Positions 20,750-29,207 of a DNA stretch of 64,000 nucleotides are shown one piece after another (within the stretch, counting starts at the first letter, position 1; each line of letters opens with the position of its first letter). The translations under genes were made by a program, and so were the position numbers. This stretch comes from Actinomycetospora corticicola (GTDB lineage Bacteria; Actinomycetota; Actinomycetes; Mycobacteriales; Pseudonocardiaceae), in the NCBI RefSeq assembly GCF_013409505.1, contig NZ_JACCBN010000001.1, forward strand, positions 372,001-436,000, in the 5' to 3' direction. The notes beneath the pieces are model-generated. The model did no database searches, was not told the origin of the DNA, and worked only from the letters and a program-made list of their open reading frames with translations.

Positions 20750-21613
20750 ATGGTCGGCGTGGGCCTCTACCGCGACACCGGCGTGGTGCTGCGGTGTCAG
20801 AAGCTCGGTGAGGCCGACCGGATCGTCACCCTGCTGACCCAGCGCCACGGCAAGGTCCGGGCCACCGCGAAGGGCGTCCGGCGGACCACCTCGAAGTTCG
20901 GGGCGCGCCTCGAACCGTTCGGCCACGTGGACCTGCAGCTGCACACCGGGCGCAGCCTCGACATCGTCACCCAGGTGCAGACGATCGACGCGTTCGGCGG
21001 TGACCTCGTCGCCGACTACCCGCGCTACACCGCCGGCTGCGCGCTGCTCGAGACGGCCGACCGCCTCACCCCGGAGGAGGGCGAGCCCGCGCGCGAGCTG
21101 TTCCTGCTCCTCGTCGGCGCCCTGCGCGGCCTGGCGCTCGGGCAGCGGGACCCGCACCTGGTCCTCGACGCGTACCTGCTGCGCGCCATGGTCATCGCAG
21201 GCTACGCGCCGGCCGTCACCGAGTGCGCGCGCTGCGGCGTGGAGCCGGAGACGCCCCTCGACGCCCCCGACGGGACGCACGGGTTCCACCGCCGCTTCGC
21301 GGTCGCGGCCGGGGGAGCGGTGTGCGACGACTGCCGGCCCGGCGGCGCGGTCGTGCCCTCGTGGTGGACCTGGCGCCTGCTCGAGGCCCTGCGCGACGGC
21401 GACTGGACCGCCGCCGAGCAGAGCCCGCCGGACGCGCGCCGCGACGCCGCGGGCCTGGTGGCCGCGCACCTGCAGTGGCACCTCGAGCGCCAGCTGCGCT
21501 CGCTCCCGCTGGTCGACCGCCGCGGTGCGGTCCCACGGGTGGACCTGGAGGACGGGGTCCCGACCACGGGTGCCGAGGGCACCCGCCGTCCGGAATCGGA
21601 AGGAGTCGTGTGA
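20750..21613 (+). CDS. recO: DNA repair protein RecO
   Basis: The 287-residue protein has an N-terminal OB fold starting [20 protein letters not shown], and a helical C-terminal domain with a four-Cys zinc site (CARC near residue 160 and CDDC near 193). RecO binds SSB-coated single strands and loads RecA with RecR. ATG 20750 has GGGAG seven bases upstream; ATG 20711 is in frame, adds 13 weakly conserved residues and directly follows a TATAGG -10-like box, so it could be a leaderless start. The stop overlaps uppS. Confidence 0.93.
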   Translation: MVGVGLYRDTGVVLRCQKLGEADRIVTLLTQRHGKVRATAKGVRRTTSKFGARLEPFGHVDLQLHTGRSLDIVTQVQTIDAFGGDLVADYPRYTAGCALLETADRLTPEEGEPARELFLLLVGALRGLALGQRDPHLVLDAYLLRAMVIAGYAPAVTECARCGVEPETPLDAPDGTHGFHRRFAVAAGGAVCDDCRPGGAVVPSWWTWRLLEALRDGDWTAAEQSPPDARRDAAGLVAAHLQWHLERQLRSLPLVDRRGAVPRVDLEDGVPTTGAEGTRRPESEGVV

Positions 21614-22488
21614 GTCCCCTGCGTCAGCGCGCCGAGCGGAGTCGTGGCCGGTCGGGAGGCCGGCTGCGCGGGCCGGGCGACCCGACCGTGATGGCCCCGA
21701 CGCCGCACCCGTCGGGGGCCACGGCGCCGCCGATCCCGGCCGACCTCGTGCCGAACCACGTCGCGCTCGTCATGGACGGCAACGGCCGGTGGGCCAACCA
21801 GCGCGGCCTGCCCCGCATCGAGGGGCACCGGCACGGTGAGGCGCAGCTGCTCGACGTGGTGCGCGGGTGCATCGACGTCGGGGTGAAGTGGATCAGCGCG
21901 TACGCGTTCTCCACCGAGAACTGGCGGCGCAGCCCCGAGGAGGTCCGCTTCCTGCTCGGGTTCAACCGCGACGTGATCCGCCGCCGCCGCGACGAGATGC
22001 ACGCAATGGGCGTGCGGGTCCGTTGGTCGGGCCAGCGTCCGCGGCTGTGGCGCAGTGTCATCAAGGAGCTCGAGATCGCCGAGGAGCTGACGAAGGACAA
22101 CGACGTCGTCACCCTCACCATGTGCGTCAACTACGGCGGGCGCGCGGAGATCGTGGGCGCCGCGCGGGAACTGGCCCGCCGGGCCGCCCGGGGCGAGATC
22201 GACCCCGAGCGCATCGACGAGAAGGCGATCGCCCGCCACCTCGACGAGCCGGACATGCCCGACGTCGACCTGTTCGTGCGCAGTTCCGGGGAGCAGCGCA
22301 CCTCGAACTTCCTGCTCTGGCAGTCCGCCTACGCCGAGATGGTCTTCCTCGACACGCTCTTCCCCGACTTCGACCGCCGCCACCTCTGGCAGGCGTGCGA
22401 GATCTACGCCTCGCGTGACCGCCGCTACGGTGGCGCGGTCGACGCGTCCTCGACCGAGGCGACGGTCGACCCTGCCGAGGAGAGCTGA
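21610..22488 (+). CDS. uppS: Polyprenyl diphosphate synthase UppS (Z-type, decaprenyl)
   Basis: The 292-residue protein starts at GTG 21610 behind AAGGAG and overlaps recO. It has the cis-prenyltransferase motifs [13 protein letters not shown] (catalytic Asp, near residue 56), [12 protein letters not shown], and [20 protein letters not shown] near the C-terminus. A 45-residue basic and Pro-rich N-terminal extension precedes the core. It makes the long-chain isoprenoid diphosphate used as the lipid carrier for peptidoglycan and arabinogalactan. recO-uppS linkage is conserved in mycobacteria. Confidence 0.96.
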   Translation: MSPLRQRAERSRGRSGGRLRGPGDPTVMAPTPHPSGATAPPIPADLVPNHVALVMDGNGRWANQRGLPRIEGHRHGEAQLLDVVRGCIDVGVKWISAYAFSTENWRRSPEEVRFLLGFNRDVIRRRRDEMHAMGVRVRWSGQRPRLWRSVIKELEIAEELTKDNDVVTLTMCVNYGGRAEIVGAARELARRAARGEIDPERIDEKAIARHLDEPDMPDVDLFVRSSGEQRTSNFLLWQSAYAEMVFLDTLFPDFDRRHLWQACEIYASRDRRYGGAVDASSTEATVDPAEES

Positions 22489-22899
22489 GTGAGCCGCGAG
22501 GCCGCCACGACCGCCACCCTGCTGATCACCGCCCGCGAGGCGCTGGAGAAGTTCGTGGAGGTCCGGGTCGACGACGACGGCGCGCTCTCCTTCCGCCACG
22601 GCGACGTGCCCTGCGCGGTGCAGGGGGTGGAGCTCGTCGAGGGCCTCGCCGTGCTGTCGCTGACCTGCGTCGTCGCCTGGGACCTCCCCGACGACGACGT
22701 CCCGCGCCGGATGGCCGAGCGGGCGGGCCAGGGGCTCTTCGGCACGCTCGGCGTCGTGCGGACCGACGCCGGGTGGGACGTGACGCTGCGCTACGCGTTC
22801 CCGGCGGAGGGCCTCGAGGCGGACCCCCTGGGCACCCTGCTCATGCTCGTCGTGTCCACGGCCTCGCAGGTCCGGGCGGATGTGGTGGCTGCTTCCTGA
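22489..22899 (+). CDS. Conserved hypothetical protein (YbjN-like fold possible)
   Basis: The 136-residue protein starts directly after the uppS stop (TGAGTG). It is acidic, with alternating strands and helices (residues 10-60 FVEVRVDDDGALSFRHGDVP) and a C-terminal hydrophobic helix. I cannot name a motif with certainty; the layout recalls YbjN or type-III chaperone-like folds. Mycobacteria have a similar-sized unknown gene (Rv2360c) beside uppS, so it is probably its positional counterpart. Its stop lies in a TTCCTGACGTCGGGTC sequence, a diverged relative of the dispersed motif. Confidence 0.55.
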   Translation: MSREAATTATLLITAREALEKFVEVRVDDDGALSFRHGDVPCAVQGVELVEGLAVLSLTCVVAWDLPDDDVPRRMAERAGQGLFGTLGVVRTDAGWDVTLRYAFPAEGLEADPLGTLLMLVVSTASQVRADVVAAS

Positions 22900-22934
22900 C
22901 GTCGGGTCACGCGGCGAAATCCCCCGATTACGCG

Positions 22935-22988
22935 TTGCTTGTCCTATTTCTCCCGTAGGCTCCTCCGGACGTCGCATCCGGAGAGGAG
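22935..22988 (+). promoter_or_regulatory. Candidate BCCT promoter and leader hairpin
   Basis: TTGCTT (22935-22940) and TAGGCT (22956-22961) are spaced by 15 bp. Just downstream CTCCTC-CGGA (22960-22969) pairs with TCCG-GAGGAG (22977-22980 and 22983-22988, two-base bulge) around a 7-nt loop. The hairpin would sit at the transcript's 5' end, about 30 nt before the ATG. No known riboswitch is recognised. Confidence 0.4.
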
Positions 22989-23018
22989 GACGCCCACCGG
23001 GATCGGGGGCGTACCGGT

Positions 23019-24917
23019 ATGACACAGCAACAGGAGAGTCCACCCGGGAAGTCACCGGAGGAGCAGGGCGGGACGGCGGCCGACGCGAAGGGCGTCCCGA
23101 TCGACAAGGTCGTCTTCGGCGTCGGCGCCTCGCTGGCCGTGGTGTTCGTGCTCTGGGGGATCCTCAGCACGGAGACCCTGAGCTCGGTCTCCAGCGGGAT
23201 GATCGGCGGGCTCATCAAGGGCGGGGGGTGGCTGTTCATCCTCGCGGCCACCGGCTTCGTGGTGTTCGCGCTCTGGCTCGCGTTCTCGAAGTTCGGGCGC
23301 ATCAAGCTCGGCGGCGAGGACGAGCAGCCCGAGTTCCGCACCGTGTCGTGGATCGCGATGATGTTCTCGGCCGGCATGGGCATCGGGCTGATGTTCTACG
23401 GCGTCGCCGAGCCGCTGTCGTTCTTCACCAGCCCGCCGCCGGGGTCGGTGGCCGGTGGGGACCAGGTGGAGGCGCTGCGCACCGCGATGGCCACGTCGCT
23501 GTTCCACTGGACGTTGCACCCGTGGGCCATCTACGCGGTCGTGGGCCTGGCGATCGCCTACTCGACGTTCCGCAAGGGGCGCCGGCAGCTGATCAGCCAG
23601 GCGTTCATCCCGCTGATCGGCGAGAAGGCGGCCAACGGCACGCCCGGCCGGATCATCGACATCATCGCGATCTTCGCGACCGTGTTCGGCTCCGCGGCCT
23701 CGCTCGGCCTCGGTGCCCTGCAGATCGGCGGCGGCCTCGACGCGACGGGCTTCCTGCCCGACGCCGGCAACGAGGTGCTCGTCCCGATCATCATCGTCCT
23801 GACGGCGGCGTTCATCCTGTCCGCGGTCTCGGGCGTCGCCAAGGGCATCCAGTGGCTCTCGAACATCAACATGGTGCTCGCGGGCGTGCTGGCGCTGTTC
23901 GTGTTCGTCGTCGGCCCGACGGTGATCATCCTCGATCTGCTGCCCACCGCGGTCGGGGCGTACTTCTCGGAGTTCTTCGAGATGGTCGGGCGCACGGAGG
24001 CCACCGGCGGTGCGCCGATGCTCGACTGGCTCTCCTCGTGGACGGTCTTCTACTGGGCCTGGTGGATCTCCTGGACCCCGTTCGTCGGGATGTTCCTGGC
24101 CAAGATCAGCCGCGGCCGCACGATCCGCCAGTTCGTCGGCGGCGTCATCCTCGTGCCGAGCCTGGTCTCGCTGCTCTGGTTCGCGATCTTCGGCGGCACC
24201 GCGATCACCCAGCAGCAGGCCGGTCTGAACCCGGCGGCGGCCGACACCGAGACCCAGCTGTTCTCGGTACTCCAGGCCTACCCGCTGGCCACGGTCACCG
24301 GGATCCTGGTGATGGTGCTCGTCGCGATCTTCTTCGTCTCCGGCGCGGACGCCGCGTCGATCGTCACCGGCACGCTCTCGCAGCGCGGCACCGACGAGCC
24401 GAAGAAGTGGGTCGTCATCTTCTGGGGCGCCACGATGGGCCTGGTCGCGATGGTGATGCTGCTGGTCGGCGGCGAGGACGCGCTGTCCGGCCTGCAGAAC
24501 CTGACGATCCTCGTCGCGGCGCCGTTCGTGGTCATCATGATCGCGCTGTGCGTCGCCCTCACCCGCGATCTCAACCACGACCCGGTCGTGCTCCGCGAGA
24601 TCAAGGGCACCGAGGTGATCGAGCAGGCGATCGACTACGGCACCGACAAGCACGGGGACGACTTCTACCTGCGGGTGCAGTCGTTCCCGCCGGACGCCGA
24701 CGGGCCGTGGCGCACGACGGGGGACGAGGCGGGGGAGCGCGTCACGTATGCCGACGTGCGTCGCAACGCCGATCCGTTCCGGGAGTCCGACGAGCCCGTG
24801 CCCGCGGACGCGCCGGGCCGCCCCGACGGGGACGGGATCGACGACACCCTGCAGGTGGGCCCGACGGGCGGCGCCGAGCGGGAGACCGCCGGGCGTCCGA
24901 GCGCCGACCGCGAGTAG
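23019..24917 (+). CDS. BCCT-family compatible-solute/betaine transporter
   Basis: The 632-residue protein has about 12 membrane helices between residues 28 and 520, with the family signatures FSAGMGIGLMFYGVAEP, the Trp-rich WTLHPWAIYA, and WWISWTPFVGMFLAKISRGRT. BCCT carriers import glycine betaine, choline or carnitine, usually with sodium, in osmotic stress. The C-terminal 105 residues are hydrophilic and acidic and could sense osmolarity, as in BetP-type proteins. It starts at ATG 23019 after GGGGG. It is not part of the conserved uppS-glyS block and has its own promoter and terminator. Confidence 0.93.
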   Translation: MTQQQESPPGKSPEEQGGTAADAKGVPIDKVVFGVGASLAVVFVLWGILSTETLSSVSSGMIGGLIKGGGWLFILAATGFVVFALWLAFSKFGRIKLGGEDEQPEFRTVSWIAMMFSAGMGIGLMFYGVAEPLSFFTSPPPGSVAGGDQVEALRTAMATSLFHWTLHPWAIYAVVGLAIAYSTFRKGRRQLISQAFIPLIGEKAANGTPGRIIDIIAIFATVFGSAASLGLGALQIGGGLDATGFLPDAGNEVLVPIIIVLTAAFILSAVSGVAKGIQWLSNINMVLAGVLALFVFVVGPTVIILDLLPTAVGAYFSEFFEMVGRTEATGGAPMLDWLSSWTVFYWAWWISWTPFVGMFLAKISRGRTIRQFVGGVILVPSLVSLLWFAIFGGTAITQQQAGLNPAAADTETQLFSVLQAYPLATVTGILVMVLVAIFFVSGADAASIVTGTLSQRGTDEPKKWVVIFWGATMGLVAMVMLLVGGEDALSGLQNLTILVAAPFVVIMIALCVALTRDLNHDPVVLREIKGTEVIEQAIDYGTDKHGDDFYLRVQSFPPDADGPWRTTGDEAGERVTYADVRRNADPFRESDEPVPADAPGRPDGDGIDDTLQVGPTGGAERETAGRPSADRE

Positions 24918-24929
24918 GACGCGTAGCAC

Positions 24930-24964
24930 CGTGGCCCGTCCCCGCACGTCGAGGGCGGGCCACG
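24930..24964 (+). terminator. Terminator after the BCCT gene
   Basis: Inverted repeat with 12-bp arms (24930-24941 and 24953-24964, one mismatch) and an 11-nt loop, 12 nt after the stop codon. There is no T tract. Confidence 0.7.
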
Positions 24965-24983
24965 GTCGTGTCCGGCGCGGCCG

Positions 24984-25039
24984 CGAGGGTCACGTCAGGC
25001 AGCTTCTGCGGCCCGCGGGCATGTCTGGTGTGCATCTCG
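24984..25039. repeat. 56-bp inverted-repeat element, copy A
   Basis: The left arm is CGAGGGTCACGTCAGGCA and the right arm TGTCTGGTGTGCATCTCG, around a 20-bp centre. It is nearly identical to copy B, 27 bp downstream, in direct orientation. Arms here are less complementary than in copy C. Confidence 0.75.
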
Positions 25040-25066
25040 CGCCGGCGGGGTCCAGCAGCTCGGCGC

Positions 25067-25122
25067 CGAGGGTCACGTCAGGCAGCTTCCGCTGCCCGCG
25101 GGCATGCCTGGTGTGCACCTCG
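25067..25122. repeat. 56-bp inverted-repeat element, copy B
   Basis: The left arm is identical to that of copy A and the right arm is TGCCTGGTGTGCACCTCG. The pair A-B looks like a local duplication filling the gap between the BCCT terminator and the zur stop. Confidence 0.75.
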
Positions 25123-25145
25123 AGAACGGGGCGCGGGACCCGCCG

Positions 25146-25592
25146 TCAGGAACGGCAGCCCGAGCAGGTCCCGATGATCTCCACCGTGTGGTCGATCTGG
25201 GCGAACCCGTGCTCGACGGCCACCTTCTCCGCCCAGTGCTCGACGGCGGGTCCCTCCACCTCCACGGTGCGCCCGCAGACCCGGCACACGAGGTGGTGGT
25301 GGTGGGTGTCGGAGCAGCGGCGGTAGGAGGCTTCGCCGGCCGTCGTGCGCAGGACGTCGATCTCACCGGCGTCGGCGAGCGCCTGCAGGGTGCGGTAGAC
25401 CGTGGTCAGCCCGATGCCCTCACCACGACGACGGAGCTCCTCGTGGATGTCCTGGGCGGAGCGGAAGTCGTCGAGCTCGTCGAGCAGGTCGCCGATCGCC
25501 GCGCGTTGGCGGGTCGACCGCTGCCCGGGGACGACGGTCGGCCGCGATTCAGAGACCACGGGTCGAGCTCCGCTGTGCTGCGTCTCCCGCAC
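25146..25592 (-). CDS. zur: Zinc uptake regulator Zur (FurB)
   Basis: The 148-residue Fur-family repressor has an N-terminal winged helix (FRSAQDIHEELRRRGEGIGL, then TTVYRTLQALADAGEI), the metal-rich segment DTHHHHLVCRVCG near residue 95, and a C-terminal CSGC pair, so both structural Cys pairs are present. Zur represses zinc-uptake genes when zinc is sufficient. GTG 25592 directly follows the ArsR stop. The smtB-zur order matches Rv2358-Rv2359 of M. tuberculosis. Confidence 0.9.
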   Translation of the reverse strand: MRETQHSGARPVVSESRPTVVPGQRSTRQRAAIGDLLDELDDFRSAQDIHEELRRRGEGIGLTTVYRTLQALADAGEIDVLRTTAGEASYRRCSDTHHHHLVCRVCGRTVEVEGPAVEHWAEKVAVEHGFAQIDHTVEIIGTCSGCRS

Positions 25593-25940
25593 TCATGCGT
25601 CCTCCTGCACGTGTTCGACGGCGTCGACCACGATATGGGCCAGGTGATCGTCGACCAACCGGTACACCACCTCACGGCCGCGGCGCTCGCCCCGCACCAC
25701 GCCGGCGGCCTTGAGCACCCGCAGGTGCTGGCTGATCAGCGGCTGCGTGACGCCGAGGGTGTCGACCAGCTCGTGCACGCACCGCGGCGAGTGCCGTAGC
25801 TGCATCACCACGGCGATCCGCACCGGGGCAGCGAGGGCGCGCAGCAGCTCCCCGGCCGCCTCCAGCGTGTCGGGCTGCAGCGGCGCCGGCGCCTCCGGGA
25901 CGAGGGCGGCCTCGACCGGCACCTCCTCCGAGACCGTCAT
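25593..25940 (-). CDS. smtB: ArsR/SmtB-family zinc-sensing repressor
   Basis: The 115-residue protein has a winged helix with [20 protein letters not shown] as the recognition region. Its last helix contains DDH, then ten residues, then HVQE: this is the DxH-x10-HxxE alpha-5 zinc site of SmtB-type sensors. Such proteins leave DNA when zinc binds. The start overlaps the stop of the upstream membrane gene (ATGA). Together with zur it forms the mycobacterial-type smtB-zur operon, which relieves zur repression when zinc rises. Confidence 0.85.
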   Translation of the reverse strand: MTVSEEVPVEAALVPEAPAPLQPDTLEAAGELLRALAAPVRIAVVMQLRHSPRCVHELVDTLGVTQPLISQHLRVLKAAGVVRGERRGREVVYRLVDDHLAHIVVDAVEHVQEDA

Positions 25941-26233
25941 CGCAGCGCCACCCCGATCGTCACGAGCACCAGCACCACGAGGATCAGGCTGCGGGCCGCG
26001 CGCTCCGGTGGGGACAGGCGTCCCCACGTCGTGGCGAGCAGCACGGCCACGCCGACCACGAGCACCGCCAGCAGCAGCGCCCCGACGAAGCCGCCCACGA
26101 GCACTCCGGCGGCGAAGACGACGACCACCACCAGGAACGCCAGGACCGGTGACACGCGCGCCAGCGGCCCCGTCCCCGGCAGCAGGGGACGCCGCATGTT
26201 CCCCGGCATCCGTCGTGCGCGTCCGTTCGCCAC
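25937..26233 (-). CDS. Small membrane protein leading the smtB-zur operon
   Basis: The 98-residue protein starts at GTG 26233, with GGAGAGGAGC just upstream. An Arg-rich N-terminus (about 1-27) is followed by three hydrophobic segments (about 28-46, 46-65 and 78-96), rich in Val, Leu and Ala. No catalytic motif is visible. It resembles the short DUF6703-type actinobacterial membrane proteins. It overlaps smtB by four bases, so it is co-translated with the zinc regulators; a metal-related role is only an inference. Confidence 0.7.
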   Translation of the reverse strand: MANGRARRMPGNMRRPLLPGTGPLARVSPVLAFLVVVVVFAAGVLVGGFVGALLLAVLVVGVAVLLATTWGRLSPPERAARSLILVVLVLVTIGVALR

Positions 26234-26279
26234 GGCGCTCCTCTCCCGCGATGCTCGTCGACCTCCAGAATCCCATACT

Positions 26280-26300
26280 GACACCGGGTGTCGATAAGGT
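26280..26300. promoter_or_regulatory. Palindromic operator and leaderless promoter between the zinc operon and a monooxygenase
   Basis: GACACCGGGTGTC (26280-26292) is a perfect 13-bp palindrome between divergent genes, and TAAGGT (26295-26300) is a -10 box six bases before GTG 26307. The palindrome lies 47 bp upstream of the membrane-smtB-zur operon start and could be the SmtB or Zur operator. Confidence 0.5.
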
Positions 26301-26306
26301 CCGCTC

Positions 26307-26630
26307 GTGCTCCTGGTCTGCCGCTTCCGTCCCACCGACGAGGACGAGTTCCTCACCCGTGCGCGGCGGGCGGTCGGGCTGCTGGCGGGCGGCCCGGAGT
26401 GCGAACGGGTCGAGCTCGCCCGCGCGGTCGAGGCACCGGGGGAGTGGGTGCTGGTCGCCGTGTTCACCTCGCTCACCGGCTACCGGCGCGCCCTGCAGCC
26501 CTTCGACGTGCGCGAGCACGTGGTGCCGTTCCTGTCCGAGGCGTCCACCGCGGACGAGGCCACCTTCGAGCGGCGCCTCACCGGCCTTCCTGACGGCGGG
26601 TGCGTCGAGCACGCGAGCATCCTCGGCTGA
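26307..26630 (+). CDS. Antibiotic biosynthesis monooxygenase (ABM)-like protein
   Basis: The 107-residue protein matches the size and layout of the ferredoxin-like ABM fold: a first strand LLVCRFRP, a helix [15 protein letters not shown], paired strands around [10 protein letters not shown] and a helix-strand end ([19 protein letters not shown]). Members are cofactor-free monooxygenases or decarboxylases, or have lost catalysis. The start GTG is at 26307, six bases after a TAAGGT -10 box, so it is probably leaderless. The substrate is unknown. Confidence 0.65.
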   Translation: MLLVCRFRPTDEDEFLTRARRAVGLLAGGPECERVELARAVEAPGEWVLVAVFTSLTGYRRALQPFDVREHVVPFLSEASTADEATFERRLTGLPDGGCVEHASILG

Positions 26631-26709
26631 GGCCGGGCACGACCCGTCGTCGGGAAAGCGGCGCTCGATACGCTGGGTGGGCCACCGAGCAGCATCAGGA
26701 GAGACCGAA

Positions 26710-28137
26710 GTGCCCACCCCCACCGGCAGCGCCCGCATCGAGACCGTCGTGAACCTGTGCAAGCGCCGCGGGTTCGTCTTCCCCTCGGGGGAGATCTACG
26801 GCGGGACCCGGTCCGCCTGGGACTACGGCCCCCTGGGCGTGGAGCTCAAGGACAACATCAAGCGCCAGTGGTGGCGGTTCATGGTGCAGGGCCGCGACGA
26901 CGTCGTCGGCCTCGACTCGAGCGTGATCCTGCCGCGCCAGGTGTGGGTCGCCTCCGGGCACGTGGACGTGTTCACCGACCCGTTGGTCGAGTGCACGAAC
27001 TGCCACCGCCGCTACCGCGCCGACCAGCTCGCCGAGGACTTCGCCGAGCGCACCGGCGGCCCGTCGCTGGAGACGGTCGACGCCGAGGGCAAGGTCGGCT
27101 ACGACCTCTCGACGGTGCCCTGCCCGAACTGCGGCGTCCGCGGCCAGTACACCGCCCCGCGCGAGTTCAACATGATGCTCAAGACCTACCTCGGCCCCGT
27201 GGAGTCCGAGGAGGGCCTGCACTACCTGCGCCCGGAGACCGCGCAGGGCATCTTCGTGAACTTCGCGAACGTCATGTCGACCGCGCGCAAGAAGCCGCCG
27301 TTCGGCATCGGCCAGATCGGCAAGAGCTTCCGCAACGAGATCACGCCGGGCAACTTCATCTTCCGCACGCGCGAGTTCGAGCAGATGGAGATGGAGTTCT
27401 TCGTCGAGCCGGGCTCCGACGAGCAGTGGCACCAGTACTGGATCGACGAGCGCACCCGCTGGTACACCGAGCTGGGGATCGCGCCGGAGAACCTGCGCCA
27501 CTACGAGCACCCCAAGGAGAAGCTCTCCCACTACTCCAAGCGCACGGTGGACGTGGAGTACAAGTTCCAGTTCAACGCCGGCCAGGAGTGGGGCGAGCTC
27601 GAGGGCATCGCGAACCGCACCGACTTCGACCTCACCACGCACTCGAACCACTCGGGTGTCGACCTGTCCTACTACGACCAGGCCACCGACTCGCGGTACC
27701 GGCCCTACGTCATCGAGCCGGCCGCGGGCGTCGGGCGCCCGATGATGGCGTTCCTGCTCGAGGCCTACACCGAGGACGAGGCGCCGAACGCCAAGGGAGG
27801 GGTCGACAAGCGCACGGTGCTCAAGCTCGACCCGCGCCTGTCGCCGGTCAAGGCGGCCGTGCTGCCGCTGAGCCGCAACGCCGACCTCTCGCCGGTCGCC
27901 CGCGACGTGGCCGCCCGCCTGCGCCAGCACTGGAACGTCGACTTCGACGACGCCGGGGCCATCGGCCGCCGCTACCGTCGCCAGGACGAGATCGGCACGC
28001 CGTTCTGCGTCACCGTCGACTTCGACTCGATGGAGGACCGCGCGGCCACCGTGCGCCACCGCGACGCGATGACCCAGGAGCGGGTCTCCTTCGACCAGAT
28101 CGAGGGCTACCTCGCCGCGCGGCTCATCGGCTGCTGA
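26710..28137 (+). CDS. glyS: Glycine--tRNA ligase (class II, single chain)
   Basis: The 475-residue enzyme opens with [20 protein letters not shown] and has class II motifs: motif 2 [20 protein letters not shown], the RPETAQGIF segment, and motif 3 in [10 protein letters not shown] zinc-type CTNC...CPNC pair lies near residues 96-143, and the anticodon-binding domain is at 375-475. It charges tRNA-Gly. A TACGCT -10 box at 26669-26674 and AGGAGA before GTG 26710 define its 5' end; no T-box is seen. Its position next to smtB-zur matches mycobacteria. Confidence 0.97.
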   Translation: MPTPTGSARIETVVNLCKRRGFVFPSGEIYGGTRSAWDYGPLGVELKDNIKRQWWRFMVQGRDDVVGLDSSVILPRQVWVASGHVDVFTDPLVECTNCHRRYRADQLAEDFAERTGGPSLETVDAEGKVGYDLSTVPCPNCGVRGQYTAPREFNMMLKTYLGPVESEEGLHYLRPETAQGIFVNFANVMSTARKKPPFGIGQIGKSFRNEITPGNFIFRTREFEQMEMEFFVEPGSDEQWHQYWIDERTRWYTELGIAPENLRHYEHPKEKLSHYSKRTVDVEYKFQFNAGQEWGELEGIANRTDFDLTTHSNHSGVDLSYYDQATDSRYRPYVIEPAAGVGRPMMAFLLEAYTEDEAPNAKGGVDKRTVLKLDPRLSPVKAAVLPLSRNADLSPVARDVAARLRQHWNVDFDDAGAIGRRYRRQDEIGTPFCVTVDFDSMEDRAATVRHRDAMTQERVSFDQIEGYLAARLIGC

Positions 28138-28183
28138 GGCCCTTCACGACGACGGGTGCGGCGAGACCGTCGGACCCCTCACC

Positions 28184-28189
28184 TACGCT
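28184..28189 (+). promoter_or_regulatory. -10 box of a leaderless xdhC-like transcript
   Basis: TACGCT lies exactly seven bases before the GTG start at 28197, so transcription should begin at or next to the start codon. No Shine-Dalgarno sequence fits. Confidence 0.5.
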
Positions 28190-28196
28190 GGTTCCC

Positions 28197-29207
28197 GTGA
28201 CCGAGCTGAGTGAGGTCCTAGCCGGGGGCGACGACCCGGCCGCCCCCGTCGGCGTGGTGCGCGTCCTCGCGCGGCACGGCTTCGGCGTCGTCGAGCCCGG
28301 GCAGCTGCTGGCGGCCCGCGGCACGCTGATGGGCGAGATCGTCACGGGCGGCGACCTGCTGCGCGGGGCGCTCGACACGTCGGCCACCGAGCTGGCGCGC
28401 ACCGCCCTGAGCGCGCCGGGCACCCAGGAGGCGCACGTCGCGGAGGACGACGCCGTCGCCGCCGGGCTCGCCTGCGCGGGCGGGGCGACCCTGCTGGCGC
28501 ACCCGTTGCCCGGCGACGCCGCCGCGGCCCTCGCGCGCGGCTTCACCCAGGGCGTGCCCGCGGCGCTGGTGTCGACCGTGGACGGGACGGCGGCGCTGGT
28601 CCTCGTCGGCGCCGACCTCGCGGAACGGCACGGCACCCTCGGCTCCACCGACCTCGACACGGCGGCCGCGGAGCACCTGGCGGGCCTGCTGCGCCGCGGT
28701 GCCACCGTCACCGACCGCGCCGAGCTCGCGGGCACCGACGTCCTGGTCGACCTCTGGGTCCCGGTGCCGTCGCTGCTCGTCGTCGGGGCGGGCGCGCTCG
28801 GGGAGGCGCTGGCCGCCCAGGCCGCCGTCCTCGGCTGGGGCTGCCGGACGGCGAGCACCGTCGCGGAGACCACGGCCGCCGTCGAGGCCTTCACCGACGC
28901 CGACGTCCTCGTCCTGCTCGACCACGACCCGGCCTTCGACGAGGCGCTGCTCGCGGGCCTGCGCCACGGGCGCGGCTTCCTCGGCGCCCTCGGGTCCCGC
29001 CGCACCCAGGCCGCCCGCCGGGAGCGACTGCTGGCCGCCGGGATCACCGAGGCGCAGCTCGCGGGGATCCACGGGCCGGTCGGGCTCGACCTCGGGGCCC
29101 GCACGCCCGCGGAGACGGCCGTGTCGGTCGTCGCCGAGGTGCTCGCGGTGCGGTCGGGGCGCGACCCGGGCGCGCTGTCCGCCGGCGGCGGGCAGATCGG
29201 GGCGTGA
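28197..29207 (+). CDS. XdhC/CoxI-family molybdenum-enzyme maturation protein
   Basis: The 336-residue protein has an N-terminal XdhC/CoxI domain (about 1-75) and a C-terminal Rossmann domain starting LLVVGAGALGEALAAQA near residue 197, ending in the FLGALGSRRT and HGPVGLDLGARTPAE signatures. XdhC proteins bind and sulfurate molybdenum cofactor for xanthine dehydrogenase or CO dehydrogenase. No molybdoenzyme gene is visible in this window, so its client must be elsewhere. The stop overlaps the next gene. Confidence 0.85.
   Translation: MTELSEVLAGGDDPAAPVGVVRVLARHGFGVVEPGQLLAARGTLMGEIVTGGDLLRGALDTSATELARTALSAPGTQEAHVAEDDAVAAGLACAGGATLLAHPLPGDAAAALARGFTQGVPAALVSTVDGTAALVLVGADLAERHGTLGSTDLDTAAAEHLAGLLRRGATVTDRAELAGTDVLVDLWVPVPSLLVVGAGALGEALAAQAAVLGWGCRTASTVAETTAAVEAFTDADVLVLLDHDPAFDEALLAGLRHGRGFLGALGSRRTQAARRERLLAAGITEAQLAGIHGPVGLDLGARTPAETAVSVVAEVLAVRSGRDPGALSAGGGQIGA

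Noticed and set aside
23052-24947. Long antisense frame across the BCCT gene
   Set aside because: It mirrors the transporter coding sequence, is Arg/Asp/His-rich, and lacks a ribosome site or domain.
24742-25366. Frames across the 56-bp repeats between the BCCT gene and zur
   Set aside because: They are driven by repeated non-coding sequence and overlap the terminator and zur.
26641-26709. T-box leader before glyS
   Set aside because: The gap is too short and lacks a specifier or T-box sequence; an ordinary -10 box and ribosome site are present.
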